Positions 1 to 19,023 of a stretch of DNA of 64,000 nt are shown in pieces. This stretch comes from Embiotoca jacksoni (lineage: Eukaryota; Chordata; Actinopteri; Embiotocidae). Positions within the stretch are counted from its first letter, which is position 1. Every line of letters begins with the position of its first letter. The stretch lies in NCBI GenBank assembly GCA_022577435.1, contig JAKOON010000022.1, positions 11,096,730 through 11,160,729 of the forward strand, given 5' to 3'. The position numbers and the translations under genes are program-made. Under the pieces are notes generated by a model, which saw nothing but the letters and a program-made list of their open reading frames with translations, had not been told where the DNA came from and made no database searches.

Positions 1-888
1 CCTTTTCGGTATTCCTTTTTAACACAATTATGTGATCAGTCTCAATGTGGCCTTAATCTTGTTGTGTTTGTCAAAAAAAAAAAAAAACAATTGGCAAAAT
101 ATCCACAGTGTGATCAGGGTGTTGCTACAAGCCGAAGACCGACTTGGCACAAAATCATCTGTTGTACATTTGTTCGTTTACAACCAACATACCTCCAAAC
201 GAGAGTTTGTCATAACGCCGTTTAGGGTTGAACCGTGTACGAAACACTTAAGACTTGTAATTTAATTGCGATGCAGGACATCATGGCGTTTGGCCGACCA
301 ATGGCGTAACTTTATCCCTTCAAGTCCAGCGAGAACAGGAAATAATCGAGTATAATACATTTTGAAATGCTTTTTATTTCTGCTTTGCTCATAACTGATG
401 GAGAAAAAGCTGAGGATCGGACAGCCCACATCTCCATCCTCATTTTATGAATCATTCTGGTGTCTTAACCAGCATCCTTGTGTGCAATGAGCGTGGATGA
501 ACCATGTCAGGACTTTTCAGAAGTATCAGAATAAATGAATACATTACTTTTAACTAATCAGAAATAAAATCACAGTATGTGCTCAACCATGCAGCTCCGG
601 TGCTAGCCTGCAGTTTTAAAATCATTTCTGGTGTTTTTAAAAAAAAAAAAATTTTTAACCGTCTTATCCAAAATACAAATCTTAGTAACATGATCAAAAA
701 TCAGCTCTGTGTGTTCTGTGAACATTTCACTGTAATATTTGTTGCTAACTGGCACCCAGGGGCTCCGCCAGCCTTGTGCCAGAGAGCACTGCTCAGCTGT
801 GGGCGGAGCTTTCTCTCTCTGCTGTCCAGTGGACTCACTGTCCCCTCCTTCTGCCTTATCCGTGTGATTTACTGCATGCTGGAGTGTG

Positions 889-909
889 TCTATATATATA
901 TATATCAGT

Positions 910-962
<53 letters not shown>
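889..962. repeat. (TA)n/(GT)n microsatellite
   Basis: A short TA run is followed by an almost pure GT run from 917 to 962. It creates chance reading frames of alternating Cys/Val (or His/Thr on the other strand) that are not genes. Confidence 0.95.
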
Positions 963-967
<5 letters not shown>

Positions 968-1544
968 CGTGTGTGCGTGTGTCTTAGATGTAGACACTGT
1001 GTGTTGCTTTTCTTTACACTGGTGGGATGCAGAAGTAACAGCACCGAGCTTGGCCACCCAAAAAAAAAAATCAATGCTGATAAAGAAGGGAGGTGTTGAG
1101 GTGAACTCAGCATATTCTTCCTACACTCGGTAGCTGTACAATGAAAGCCATTATTTTCGCATACATTAGACTTCTGGCTTGTACTTATAATATAGTTTCG
1201 AACAGCTCTGCATCATATTTATTGATAGCAGTGGCGTCCTTTTCTGCACGGAGTGGGTAACTTGAGGAAATTGGATCTTCACTCCCAGCAGTTCTCTTGT
1301 CCCGGATTCACTCTAGTGCCAGCGCTGTCGTTCCCTATGAATTATGCATAGGCCCTCCCTTTTTTTTTTTCTTCATATATATATTTATATATATGTATAC
1401 ATATGAAGTGTTTCTGCGTTACATAACTCGTCTTTTTGATTTGGGGGTTTTGGCCCGGTCGCTTTACCCTCAGCAGCAATGCTCGGTAAGTTGAGCAGTT
1501 GAGTGTCACAGTCTGAAGAGGTGGCGTTCCCTGATTCTGGCAAG

Positions 1545-1850
1545 CACTTTCTCTCTCTCTCTTCTCCCCCTCTCTCTCCCCCCCCCCTCTCTTTCCCTCT
1601 CTTCTCCCCCTCTCTCTCTCCCTCTTCTCTCCCTCTTTCCCCCTCTCTCTCTCCCTCTTCTCTCCCTCTCTCTCCCTCTCTTCTCCCCCTCTTCTCCCCT
1701 CTCTCTTTCTCCCTTTCTCTCTCCCTCTCTTCTCCCCCTCTCTCTTTCTCTCTCCCTCTTCTCTCCCTCTCTCTCCCTCTCTTCTCCCCCTCTCACCCTC
1801 TTCTCCCCCTTCTCTCCGTGCCTCTTGGTCTCTTTACCTCTCCTCTCCCC
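1545..1850 (+). repeat. Polypyrimidine (CT/CCCT) low-complexity tract
   Basis: About 300 bases consist almost only of C and T, as imperfect CTCTCTCC and CTTCTCCC units. The open frames on both strands (Ser/Pro/Leu-rich and Arg/Glu-rich) are by-products of this composition. Confidence 0.9.
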
Positions 1851-2279
1851 TGAGCTCATTGTGATGCACACATTCTGCAGTGTAAGTGACCTTCAGAATA
1901 CATTTCATCTGGTCCTGGCCCGACTTACACATGAATCCATCTGTGATGAGACCAGCCCTTCCCTTGGTTTTAGTTTATTTATTTAGACCCTCCCCCTTTT
2001 TTTTCTTTTCTTTTTTTTCTTTTTTTAAAGCTGTCATGCAGGCTTCCATGGAATATTAAAGAGGGAGTGTCAAAGTCAGATTTACTTCGCAGGGGTGCTA
2101 GGAGTGTCATAGGGTGCGTTTTAACAGCAAGAGAGGGGAAAATGAGGGCGCAAATTTGTGTGTTAGTGTGTCGAGTTGAGGGGGAACTCGGTGGAATGTG
2201 TGCGCTGGGGCAAGAACAGCAGCTAAATGTTGTGTCGGCATTAATGTGTTAATGTGTGTTAGAGAGATACTAAGAGAGA

Positions 2280-3160
2280 GTTGGGCCTGTGAATACTGCA
2301 GCCTCAGCTGGATGCAGTGGATCATCTGCTCCCTCCATCCTCATCTCATTTCTCTTCTGTCATCACCCCCCCCCCCCCACCACCACCACTGGTACTGTCG
2401 GCCCCTCCCCCCTATTCTCTCCTCTGCCTCTCCCTCCCTCTTTCTCTCTCGGTGCACCTCTAGCTTCGATAGCAGTAGTCTTGAGCATCCTTGCTGCTGC
2501 TGCTGCTATAAATATCTGCTGGTAGCCGTAGAGCAGCAGAGAGCAGCAGGCAGGCCGGAGGGAGGAGCAGAGGACAGGACAGGACAGGGGGAAGGAATCC
2601 GAGGCGGAGAGGATAACAAGATGATGGGCCGTCGAGTCCGAAAGAGAAGAAGGGGACAGAAGAGGAGAGGGGAGCTGCTTAGTTAGCTCGAGGAAACATA
2701 TGAGTATTTATGAATTGCACGGTTTGCTGGAAGTCACATTCAGGCCTAAACTTCATCTGGACTCTATTCAAGCTGCTACTGGAGCTGCACTGGGTTGAGC
2801 TGAGTCAACAGTGGAGACTGGAGCTGGACTTTTCCTTACTGGCCTCTGAAAACTCTGCATGTGCCGGACCGGAACTGAACCCCATCCAGGCTGCTGTTTG
2901 TTGAGTTTTTTCGTGGACATGTGGGCCGGGGCGGGGCTGAGATGTCATGCTCCTGTGTTGCTGGTGGTGCCTGAGGCCTGAGGCGGTGGAGCTGGAAAGC
3001 AGGAGGGTGGACCACCGTGTGCTGAACTGCGAGGCCACTGCCTCCACCGCCATCACAGCGGTTTCCCTCGACCAGTGGGAGCCAGAAACGAGCACCACTG
3101 ACCTGCCGGCCTCCCAGAGGTCTGCTGTTTGCTGCATTTGGGGAGGACTAACTTAAAGCT
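2280..3160 (+). promoter_or_regulatory. GC-rich island with TATA-like box; possible internal promoter or alternative first exon
   Basis: A TATAAATA motif lies at 2507-2514. It is followed, at the distance expected for a start site, by GC-rich, purine-rich sequence that resembles a 5'UTR. The composition differs from the AT-rich flanks. No convincing coding frame joins it to the usp15 exon at 3445: the ATG near 2621 opens a frame of only about 21 codons. It could be an alternative 5' exon of usp15 producing a transcript without the DUSP/UBL domains, or just a GC-rich intron segment. Confidence 0.25.
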
Positions 3161-3444
3161 CTTACTGATTCTCCAGCAAGCCAGAGTCTTTTTTTTTTTT
3201 GTCTTTTTTTTTAGGGGGGGATAGATTGTAGTTTGGTCTTTAGTTGAAAAGATAATAGTGAAAACTGAAGCTGTGTGTTTGTCTTTTCAGTGTTCAGTTA
3301 AATGTATTAAGAGCTTTACATACTGATCTAGCAATGTTTATATGTGCAATGGTGGTCATGTCCTTGCTTGTAGCAGTTTGACAAACAGCTCTTCAACCCT
3401 GTATAACCCATCTAGTTGTGTATTTCTCTATGTTTGTGGTACAG

Positions 3445-11132
<7,688 letters not shown>

Positions 11133-11373
11133 GGTAAACAGGGGGACACGAATAAACGGGGAGAGAGAGAAAGAGAGAGAGAGAGAGTTGGATCTTTCCA
11201 TCCAAAGCCATATGGACACACAGTGTGGCAGCGGGGGCCGCCGGCCCCCACCCAGCCGCTCGGACTCAGCCGCTCGGCAGGCAAGAGCCGCTGCCGTGGC
11301 GACGGCTGTTAGGTCAGGGAGCTGCCGGGGTACGCCACTCTAAGAAATCAGGGCCCTCCTCTGTGGTTGAATC

Positions 11374-11374
<1 letters not shown>

Positions 11375-11461
<87 letters not shown>

Positions 11462-11475
11462 TGAGTGAGTGAGTG
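11375..11475. repeat. (GT)n then (GTGA)n microsatellite in the usp15 3'UTR
   Basis: GT dinucleotides run to about 11459, followed by GTGA units. Confidence 0.95.
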
Positions 11476-12420
11476 TGTCGCCACGTCCATTTGTTTAGAA
11501 TTTGCTCGCCTGAAAGGAGTCACTGAACGACACCCGGGGAAGGTTTTGCTCCGGACCCCCCCCCCTCCGCGTTTTCGTTGTTTTTATATATATTTTTGGA
11601 GAGCAATGCATCGTCAGCATATCATTTTTAATATCATTTAGAATTTTGTAAATATTTTAAACACTGAATCATATTGAGTTTTCATGATGCGCTGAAACCT
11701 TTTTGAACTTGCACAATCAGCAACCATCCACCTGTTGTTTCTGTATTTTTTTTTTGTTTTTTTTTTACGTATTCATTGATGCCAGACAATACTGCAAGTG
11801 TGGTGTTTTTTTTGTGTGTGTTTTTTTTTGCTTTCGTCTCTCAGAGGAGTTTTTCTCACCCAAAAAGCTTCGGAAGCTGCCTTTTTTTTTTTTTTTTTTT
11901 TAGTAAGCCGGTGGGGAGACGCGTCTGCAATCGAGACTCGGCGTAGAGAAGGGACGCTCGTAGTTGCGCGGTTTTTCTAGTGTCAAACAGCCAAAACTGT
12001 CCTGGCGTTGTGCTGCTGCTGCTGCTGATGCTGCTGATGCTGCTGCTGTGACGTTTTCATTTTTGCTGGACAGATCGTCGGAGCGCTGACACGAGCCCCT
12101 TAGAGATTCAAGGTCCCGCTCGCTCCTGCCGTCTTCTCTTTTCATCCTCTTCGCTGAGAAATCCTATCGTTTCTTAAGCGAGGTGTTGGCCGGCAAACTT
12201 TGCAGAATAACCAAACCGAGTCAACTCTGCGACCCTTCTCTTCAACTCTCCCTCTTCTACTTTCGTAGGTGGTATTTAAAGCTTTACTGTGGCTTCCTCT
12301 TCCTCCTCTCCGCGGCACTGTGAGATTAGGAACATGGGTGATTTCGCCGACAATCAGATGCATCATCTCTTGTTTGAATCGCCTCGGCCTTAAACTCTTA
12401 ATCTCAGCCCAGTTGCCTTC

Positions 12421-12515
12421 TTTTCTCTCTCTCTCTCTCCCCCCCCCCCCCCCCCCCCCCCCGTTTCTTTTGCACATCACCCCCTCTTTCTCTTGCATGC
12501 CCCCCCCCCCCCCGC
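12421..12515. repeat. (CT)n/poly-C low-complexity tract
   Basis: A CT run leads into about 23 consecutive C bases ending at 12462. A second C run follows at about 12500-12513. Confidence 0.9.
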
Positions 12516-13640
12516 CCTTCCCCTCCCTCATTACACTCGAATGTCCATATTATTTTGCTTGTTCTCTCACAGCCACATCATCTCAAGCAGTTTTAACCCA
12601 CAAGAGGGCCAGAATGTACGCTGAATGGAATGAACACAGACCACATGTATGTGATTGATGCCTTTTGATTCATTTATTTCCTTTTTTTTTTTTTGTTTTT
12701 ATTCCACGGCTCCCTTTCTTGGTTTGAATGTGAGGGGAGTGGGTTCTTCGCCTTCGACATTGGCTGTATGAATTGGTGTTTTTTTTTGTTTTTTTTTTGG
12801 TGTGTTTTTTTTGTTTCTTTTTGTTTTGTTGTTGCTGAAAGCGCCCCTCGCCGGCAGGGAGACGGGAGGGGGGGGGGACGTTTCGTCTGAGCTTTGAGTG
12901 AGTGGAGGGGAGACGAAGCTGAAAACCGCGGGGCGAGTCTGCCTAAAAGGCCTTTCAGCTTTTCGGGATCATGACACAGTGAAACTATTATCGAGGTCCG
13001 CAGGATGTCCCTTTCGTCGATGCGACTCAAACTATTCTCCACGGTGGAGTGTTTGGTTCTCTCCCCCGTTCTCTCCATTGTAAAACAGCATTTTACCCGT
13101 CGCCGCCTTTTCAGAGCGTCTCTGTGCTTCGACCGCAGCGGGCTTCGTCGGCTCGCCGCCGCCGCCGCCTTTTTGCTTTCCGGCAGACTCGCCCCGCCCC
13201 GGCTGAGTGATATGTGATTGCTACTTTAGGCTTATACAATACTGTACATAAGAGTTCACTCTGTGAGTGCACATTTGATAAAGTTTATTTATTTATATGT
13301 AAGCATTTAATAATAAACAGACGATATATTTAAAACCACGGCAAGACCTGAAATGTTCAGGAGGGGGGAGGGGGGGGAGGGATTTTGGGGGGGGGGGGGA
13401 TGATGTGGCTCGAGTCCACGCGTACACACTAGTTTGCAAACATCTTGCCTGAGCTCTTGTCAGGGAGGGAATATTTTTAAGAATAAAAGAAAAGGATGAT
13501 TCTGTTGTTTTGGGACTTTTTTGTAAACATAATCCAGACATCCTTGCATGATGACATATTGGGGGTTTCCAGGTTTGGCTGCACTTGAGTTCACTTGGGT
13601 TTACATTTGAAATGTGCATGTGTATTTTTACACAATCTTC

Positions 13641-13646
13641 AATAAA
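13641..13646 (+). terminator. Likely usp15 poly(A) signal AATAAA
   Basis: The canonical hexamer is followed about 20-60 bases downstream by GTGGGTCCCGCTCTGGTTTT and T/GT-rich sequence. This is the best-supported 3' end among several candidates. Confidence 0.55.
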
Positions 13647-13719
13647 GTTGTGTAAAGCTTCCTGTGGGTCCCGCTCTGGTTTTCTTTCCTTCTGTCTTGC
13701 TGTGTTTACGTCTCGTTTT

Positions 13720-13752
<33 letters not shown>

Positions 13753-13839
13753 CTTTCTGGACTCCCCATCACCGCCCCTGATGTTTTACCGTTTCATAAA
13801 TAGTGAAAGATGCGCTTGAAATAAAGCTGCTGGAGTCAC

Positions 13840-15081
13840 CTAATGAATGTACAGTTTAGCCGGGGCTGTTTAATCCGTGTTTGAGGGATATAATACAATA
13901 ACCTGCGGCTCAGTTCTTAATTTATCACCACAAGCATGCACACATATTGCAGCATGAAGTAAACCAGCTACATTTCCCCAGCACTCCTGAGAACAAATGA
14001 CAATATGCTTTCAACCCTCTGATTCTCCTACAAACTCCCCCCCACCACCACACACACACACACACTTCTTTTTTTTTGCGGGAATCTAAATGAGGTCTGC
14101 CTCCTTTTTATTCTCCACTCTTTATCCCAGCAGTATCTGTGAGGAGGAACACGGTGTTCTCTCCGGGTTCCGATGGGGTTCTCTGGCTGCTCACAGCTGG
14201 GAGGTTCCCCCCACAGCAGCGGTTCTTCCCTCTGACCAATAGGAAGGAGGTGAAGGAGGCCGCTGAGTGCCAGAGAGTGAGCACACACTCGTTTAAAAAT
14301 AACAGAAACCAGATTTTTTTTTTTTTTGATTTGTGAAATTACTATAGACATTTTTATTTATTTATTTTTTTAATTTATTAAATTCTTAATTTACAATCTA
14401 AATATCTGTAGTTGCAGCGTGAGATATTTAGTAAAAAACCAACAAAAAAAAACAAGTTTTAATAATTAGCAGGATTCTGATTGTGAAATTCTGTGTTGCA
14501 AAGATGGTGCTAAATCGGTTTAGTTTTGATTCTTTACAAAATAAAATGATTTGCCTATTTTAATAACCTCCCACATGAAGCACGCTGACCATTTGCTGTC
14601 TTTTTATTTTTCCAGAAAAAAATGTGGAAAAACAAGGGAGGAAAAAAAAAAAAAAAATGCGATGATTTAATAAACGAATGATTATTCCGACGTTAACTGG
14701 GGTGGTGCGAGACGTTTTGGCGACTTTCTATCACTTGCCAATATTTTTTTTTTATTGCAGGATATCTGTCGGACAATCGGTGTAGAATTTGACACCACTT
14801 TGGCGCAAAGAGCGCCTTCAGGGAGGTTTCATCTTCCTTTACGGAGAAATGAAACCAGTGGATGGCGCACTTTGACAGATTCAAGTTCAGGTTTTTTTTT
14901 TTTTTTTGCTGCTTCGTCTTCGGAAAACTAGTCACAGTTGGACCTCCTGTGTTTTCTCCGATCTCTGCTCGTGCCTACACCCCTCCTGACGTTCCCCGCG
15001 AATTTTATCCACGCCGCTCCGCCACATCCACTCATTTTCCACACTGCCTGACACGCGGCGTCTTCGGAGAGAAATGGTCCC

Positions 15082-15114
<33 letters not shown>

Positions 15115-15157
15115 ATAATAATAATCTCGCCATCACGTACTCGCGGATTTCTGCGCA

Positions 15158-15194
<37 letters not shown>

Positions 15195-15870
15195 CGAGTG
15201 GATTTGACGACGGGACAAGTTTGTTTGGCGGCGCAGAGACAGAAGCAGACAACAATAGATTATAAAACAGGCTGCTGCAGTTCAACTGCAAGGTGAAGGA
15301 CTGTGGGGAGCCGAATTTTTTTTTTTTTTTTTTGTGTGTGTGCTTTTTCTCCGATCCAGCAAAAAATCCTGGTAAAAATGATATGCAAGTAACCCTGTGA
15401 CTTTATTTCGACTTTTCAGTGATTTCATTTGAATCCCATGTGGTGCACTACGGACACAAAATGCTTTAAATTTTAATTAATATTCTGTCAGTGTTCAGTC
15501 TTAATTTCATGTGCGTTATAAATGTGAAAATTGTGTCCGATGTGGATTTTTTTTATATTTTAAATTTTTTTTTTTTTTAATGTATACGTAAATTAGTCAG
15601 GAGACTGCTGACTAATTGTATCTGATTATATTGTTTTATTCGTTTGGCTGTGTCATGTTATATTCATCCAGGAAAAAACAACATAAATACCACAATCCCT
15701 TTTTTTGTGGTTCATCAGAGCGATGAATGTCGCCTGTGCCACTCCACGGAGAGCTCCGCCGTCCTCACCTGCCATATGTCATTTTCTCTGAGGTCATCTG
15801 AGGAGAGCGGCGGACGCAGGAAATAAGGGAAAGGTACAGGAGGTGTTTTTTTTTTTTTTTCCCCTCTCTC

Positions 15871-15900
<30 letters not shown>
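13840..15900. other. Intergenic region between usp15 and let-7i
   Basis: No coding exon is supported; in particular nothing recognisable as mon2. It holds scattered A and T homopolymers, a GC-rich block at about 14130-14290 with no recognised frame, and a CpG-rich block at about 14940-15075. An A30/T28 inverted pair is listed separately. The CpG-rich blocks may belong to the let-7i promoter. Confidence 0.5.
15083..15191. repeat. Inverted homopolymer pair A30 ... T28
   Basis: Thirty A bases (15083-15112) and 28 T bases (15164-15191) flank about 51 bases that include an ATA repeat and CTCGCCATCACGTACTCGCG. The arms are perfectly complementary over about 28 bp. Confidence 0.9.
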
Positions 15901-15902
<2 letters not shown>

Positions 15903-16080
15903 CTTTCGATGCTTTGGGTGGGGTTTTTGTCTCGCATTTATGCGGCCTCGCTTGGGGCGCACGCCATTTTTTTTCGTGCGCCTTTACGCACGGGGACACC
16001 CAGAGAACAGGGAGTCCGATTTAAACACCGGAGCGAAGAGACCTGCAGGAGAACAAAAGAAGCAGCGCCGGGGCCAAGCG
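15843..16080 (+). promoter_or_regulatory. Probable let-7i promoter-proximal / primary-transcript region
   Basis: A T run and a CT repeat (15846-15902) precede a CpG-rich block (about 15935-16075) that leads directly into the let-7i hairpin. A conserved short primary transcript is plausible because a poly(A) signal lies just downstream. No core promoter element is decisive, so the start site is unassigned. Confidence 0.3.
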
Positions 16081-16085
16081 CTGGT

Positions 16086-16107
16086 TGAGGTAGTAGTTTG
16101 TGCTGTT
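16086..16107 (+). ncRNA. let-7i: Mature let-7i-5p
   Basis: It is 22 bases with the canonical let-7 seed GAGGTAG. The 5p arm appears identical to the vertebrate let-7i guide strand. Confidence 0.95.
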
Positions 16108-16141
16108 GGTCGGGTTGTCATAATACCCTTTGTGGAGATGA

Positions 16142-16163
16142 CTGCGCAATCTACTGCCTTGCC
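16142..16163 (+). ncRNA. let-7i: let-7i-3p (passenger) strand
   Basis: It reads CTGCGCAATCTACTGCC and on. From memory the human 3p strand has G where this has T at position 9, and U at its last base where this has C. Confidence 0.85.
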
Positions 16164-16398
16164 GGCGCTGGTGACTTGCAACGGAGGAATCAAAACGGGT
16201 CGACGGGATGGGCAAGGACTTTCACTGAGCTGTTTGTAAACAGAATAAACGGAATGAAGACGCGCATGCTTTTCGCGATAATCAACTACTTTAGTAATAC
16301 TTGTGCGCAACTTAACGAAGTGTGTGAACAGGGATATACGTGCTCCAACTTGAACACGTGCAAAGCTAACCGAATCTGCTTTTATCACTGTGTGTTTA

Positions 16399-16404
16399 AA
16401 TAAA
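16399..16404 (+). terminator. Poly(A) signal downstream of let-7i
   Basis: AATAAA is followed by AATTGCATACATCACGTGGA and a TTTGTGGTTATTT GU-rich element. It lies 233 bases after the hairpin on the same strand, so it probably ends the let-7i primary transcript. Confidence 0.5.
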
Positions 16405-16429
16405 GGGATTCGTAATTGCATACATCACG

Positions 16430-18987
16430 TGGATTTGTGGTTATTTCCTCCAAGCGTGGTTTTAATTCATTTTTCAAGCCTCATTCACAGGCAAAAATGA
16501 AAATACATGAATGAAGTTTTTTTTTTTTTTTTCCCCGGTAACTGAAATAAGTTTTTAATCCACTTATCTTTCTTATAATTGTAATTTTTTTTTTCTTCTG
16601 AATTTGTCTAATGATTTAGGACAGGAACTCACCTTTAGAGCCGTGTTACATATGTAGAGAAACAGCTGGTAGACTTGGGGACTGTGTGGAAATTATCAGG
16701 AGGAAGTGAGTTTTTGAAATGGGAATTTTTTTTTTTTTTTTTTCTTTCCCTGAGGGGTGATGAGAAGGGAGTATAATCGCTGGCTTAGCGAGTTCAGTCT
16801 GCATCGAAAAACAAGAGCTACAGGTTAAATAAAAAAAGGTTTTTAAAAAGTGATGTCATAATGCGACAGTGAGACATCTGGATTACGGATGATTGTAATA
16901 TTTGGTAAGCAGGACGCATCGTTATGTTTGCCACTATTATTAACTTCACTGTACTCCGTGCTTTTTGTTATGTACGGCAAAACATTTCCACATTGGAGCA
17001 CAAAATGAAATTCTGCCTTTTTATTCAATGGCAAACTGAGGATGCTTTCACACTTTGAATCGTACCCGAGCACCCTTGAGCCCAAAGCCCAAAACCCAGT
17101 CCGTTTTGTAAGCGTAAACTCTGCGTACCCGTGCACAGTGCAATTCTGTTTCCACCCAAGCTCGATAAATTAGTGCAGTCTCTCTTAGGAGGCGCGTGTA
17201 GTTTTGGATGAGCAGTCATTAAATGTTACCAACCTTTTAAGTGCATTTTGTAGTAAATAAACCATTGGTAGTATTATACAAATCGTAAGGACATTCATCA
17301 TCTTAATGTCTTTTACGCGGGAGAACCTCATCATCATTAGGACTTGTGTGTGAACGATGGTGCACATCCACTGCTCCCAGTTTGCTGTAAGAAACGCCCC
17401 GGTTCTGTCGGCGTTTCCTGTTTGAGATTCAGTGAGCACTCTGTAGTTCCGCTAATGAATCCCTCCGCTGTCCGCTCACACAGTCCGACCAGTCTTTTGG
17501 AGGCCAGTTGACCCTGTTTGTTAGTTTCTGCCTCCCCACAAGGAAAACCAGGGGAATACAAACAGCAACAATATTGATTTGCTCTTCTGCACTGCTCTTT
17601 TATTTTGTGCTCCTTGAGATTGATTTGGACTGAGAGCGGAAAGATTTTGGGAACTATCGATTTTGGGCACTTACGTGTTGGGTGCAAGTTCTTCTTGACA
17701 ATCAATTATTCTTTCTTTTTTGTTTTTGAAATTAGACAAACTACTTTCTTTTTTAACATTGATTTTCAACATTTATTTTCTTTTTTTCATTTCTGGATAA
17801 GAAACACTGAAGGTAAACCAACCTTCCCCGTCCCTCCCCTCCCGAAGTCAAGAGATGCACAAGGAAACATTAAAAATATTTCTTTTTGACTCCATAAGTT
17901 ATCTTTTTTTTTTTGTGATATAAAATGTACATTTCACATTCACAAACAGAGAGTCCGAGGGGTAGCACAACGGTCACTTTAAAAAAAAAAATCGTTCCGC
18001 ACTCGGCCTCTAACTTTCCCCCGTTGCTACAGAAAAATCCTCCCAACTCTTCTCATTTTCCCATCGCCAACCTAAAGGTAGAAAAAAAAATAAAAAGCAC
18101 GACAGCAGTGACAACGTTCACGATACAGCAAGTTCAAAAAGAGAAACCTACAGTCGGGTCTGAAGGACAGAGCAAACGTTCCAAGTCGAAGAGCTTCCTG
18201 TACACCAAATTCACTCCACACTATTCACTGCCTTTAGAAAACCACTGGCGACAGGTCGATCACTACCTGAGTTGACGTGTGCAGCAGCTGGGTGGCGCGT
18301 TAGGATGAGAAAAATAAATCATGCGTGCATATTTTCACATTCATCTGAGAGAAAAAAGGCTTAGTGACGCGAGTCCGAAGCACACGTAAGAAACGATGAA
18401 CATTCAACACATTGAACTGACGCCCCCGTTCAGGTGTTCCCTCGGCGTGTTTCAAAGACTCCCTCTTAAAAGTGCAATATGTAAGACTCAAGAGTTTAAA
18501 ACGTTCGCCGTACTACTTTTCCAGTCGAGTGCGATCCTGAACTGGCAACATTTCTTCTGGTGAGTAAACAGCTGTTAATGCCAACGTCGGCTGTGTGGCG
18601 GCAGACAGCTTACGAAGGTAACTCATTGTATAACGTTACCGACAGCGTTCGCACGTTGGCTGTTTGTTCATACGCAGTTCGGGCCAGGGTGAAACAGCTG
18701 TTTGACCAGTTCATTCGGTGGTCTTCGACCAAACCGAGCTCATTTTATGCTGCGAACAAACAAGGTGTCTCTGACCTTGTTTTGATCATTAAAAGCTTAT
18801 CTTTTAGTGCAGCTAATGACAACATCAACTGTACTGAAATGCATTCAAAACGGTGTCTCTATATGGTTTTGCTGTGACTGTTTACTCGTTACTATAAACT
18901 TGCTAAAAGTGGAAATAAACTGGCTTCAACATAAAACGTAGACGATCTACTACTGGGTATGTACAATCTTGTTTTACAATCATAACT

Positions 18988-19023
<36 letters not shown>

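Larger units (their letters stand above)
1..3444. other. Upstream/intronic DNA before the first visible usp15 exon
   Basis: No coding exon could be supported here. The first usp15 exon in the window opens in phase 2, so at least one coding exon lies upstream; I searched by eye for the preceding linker, UBL and DUSP exons and found none. The stretch holds a TA/GT microsatellite (about 889-962), a polypyrimidine tract (about 1545-1850) and a GC-rich island with a TATA-like box (about 2280-3160), listed separately. The rest looks like ordinary intronic sequence. Confidence 0.6.
11133..13660 (+). other. usp15: usp15 3'UTR (probable)
   Basis: After the stop codon, continuous non-coding sequence leads to a poly(A) signal AATAAA at 13641-13646, followed by GT- and T-rich sequence as expected for a cleavage site. 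An earlier AATAAA at 13312-13317 and a later one at 13820-13825 are alternatives; one at 11151-11156 would give a very short UTR. The UTR holds a long GT repeat, a CTG-rich block near 12011-12050, T runs and a C run at about 12439-12462. Confidence 0.6.
16081..16166 (+). ncRNA. let-7i: let-7i microRNA precursor
   Basis: let-7 microRNAs repress targets such as RAS, HMGA2 and LIN28 and promote differentiation. The mature 5p strand is at 16086-16107; it begins TGAGGTAGTAGTTTG and ends in the GCTGTT that marks the let-7i member. The 3p strand is at 16142-16163, beginning CTGCGCAATCTACTGCC. The arms pair over their whole length, and the flanking GCGCTGG / CCGGCGC sequence extends the lower stem. 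The loop holds GGAG at 16134-16137, the known LIN28 zinc-knuckle site in pre-let-7. let-7i lies between USP15/MON2 and PPM1H in human as I recall, and its position and strand here agree. Confidence 0.97.

Noticed and set aside
579..1133. 184-codon frame with a long Cys/Val run
   Set aside because: It runs through the GT microsatellite and has no family resemblance.
1503..1871. Ser/Pro/Leu-rich and Arg/Glu-rich frames on both strands
   Set aside because: Produced by the polypyrimidine tract; no splice or protein signal.
14028..14351. GC-rich block with frames on both strands, considered as a mon2 remnant
   Set aside because: No recognisable MON2 or other protein motif and no paired splice sites.
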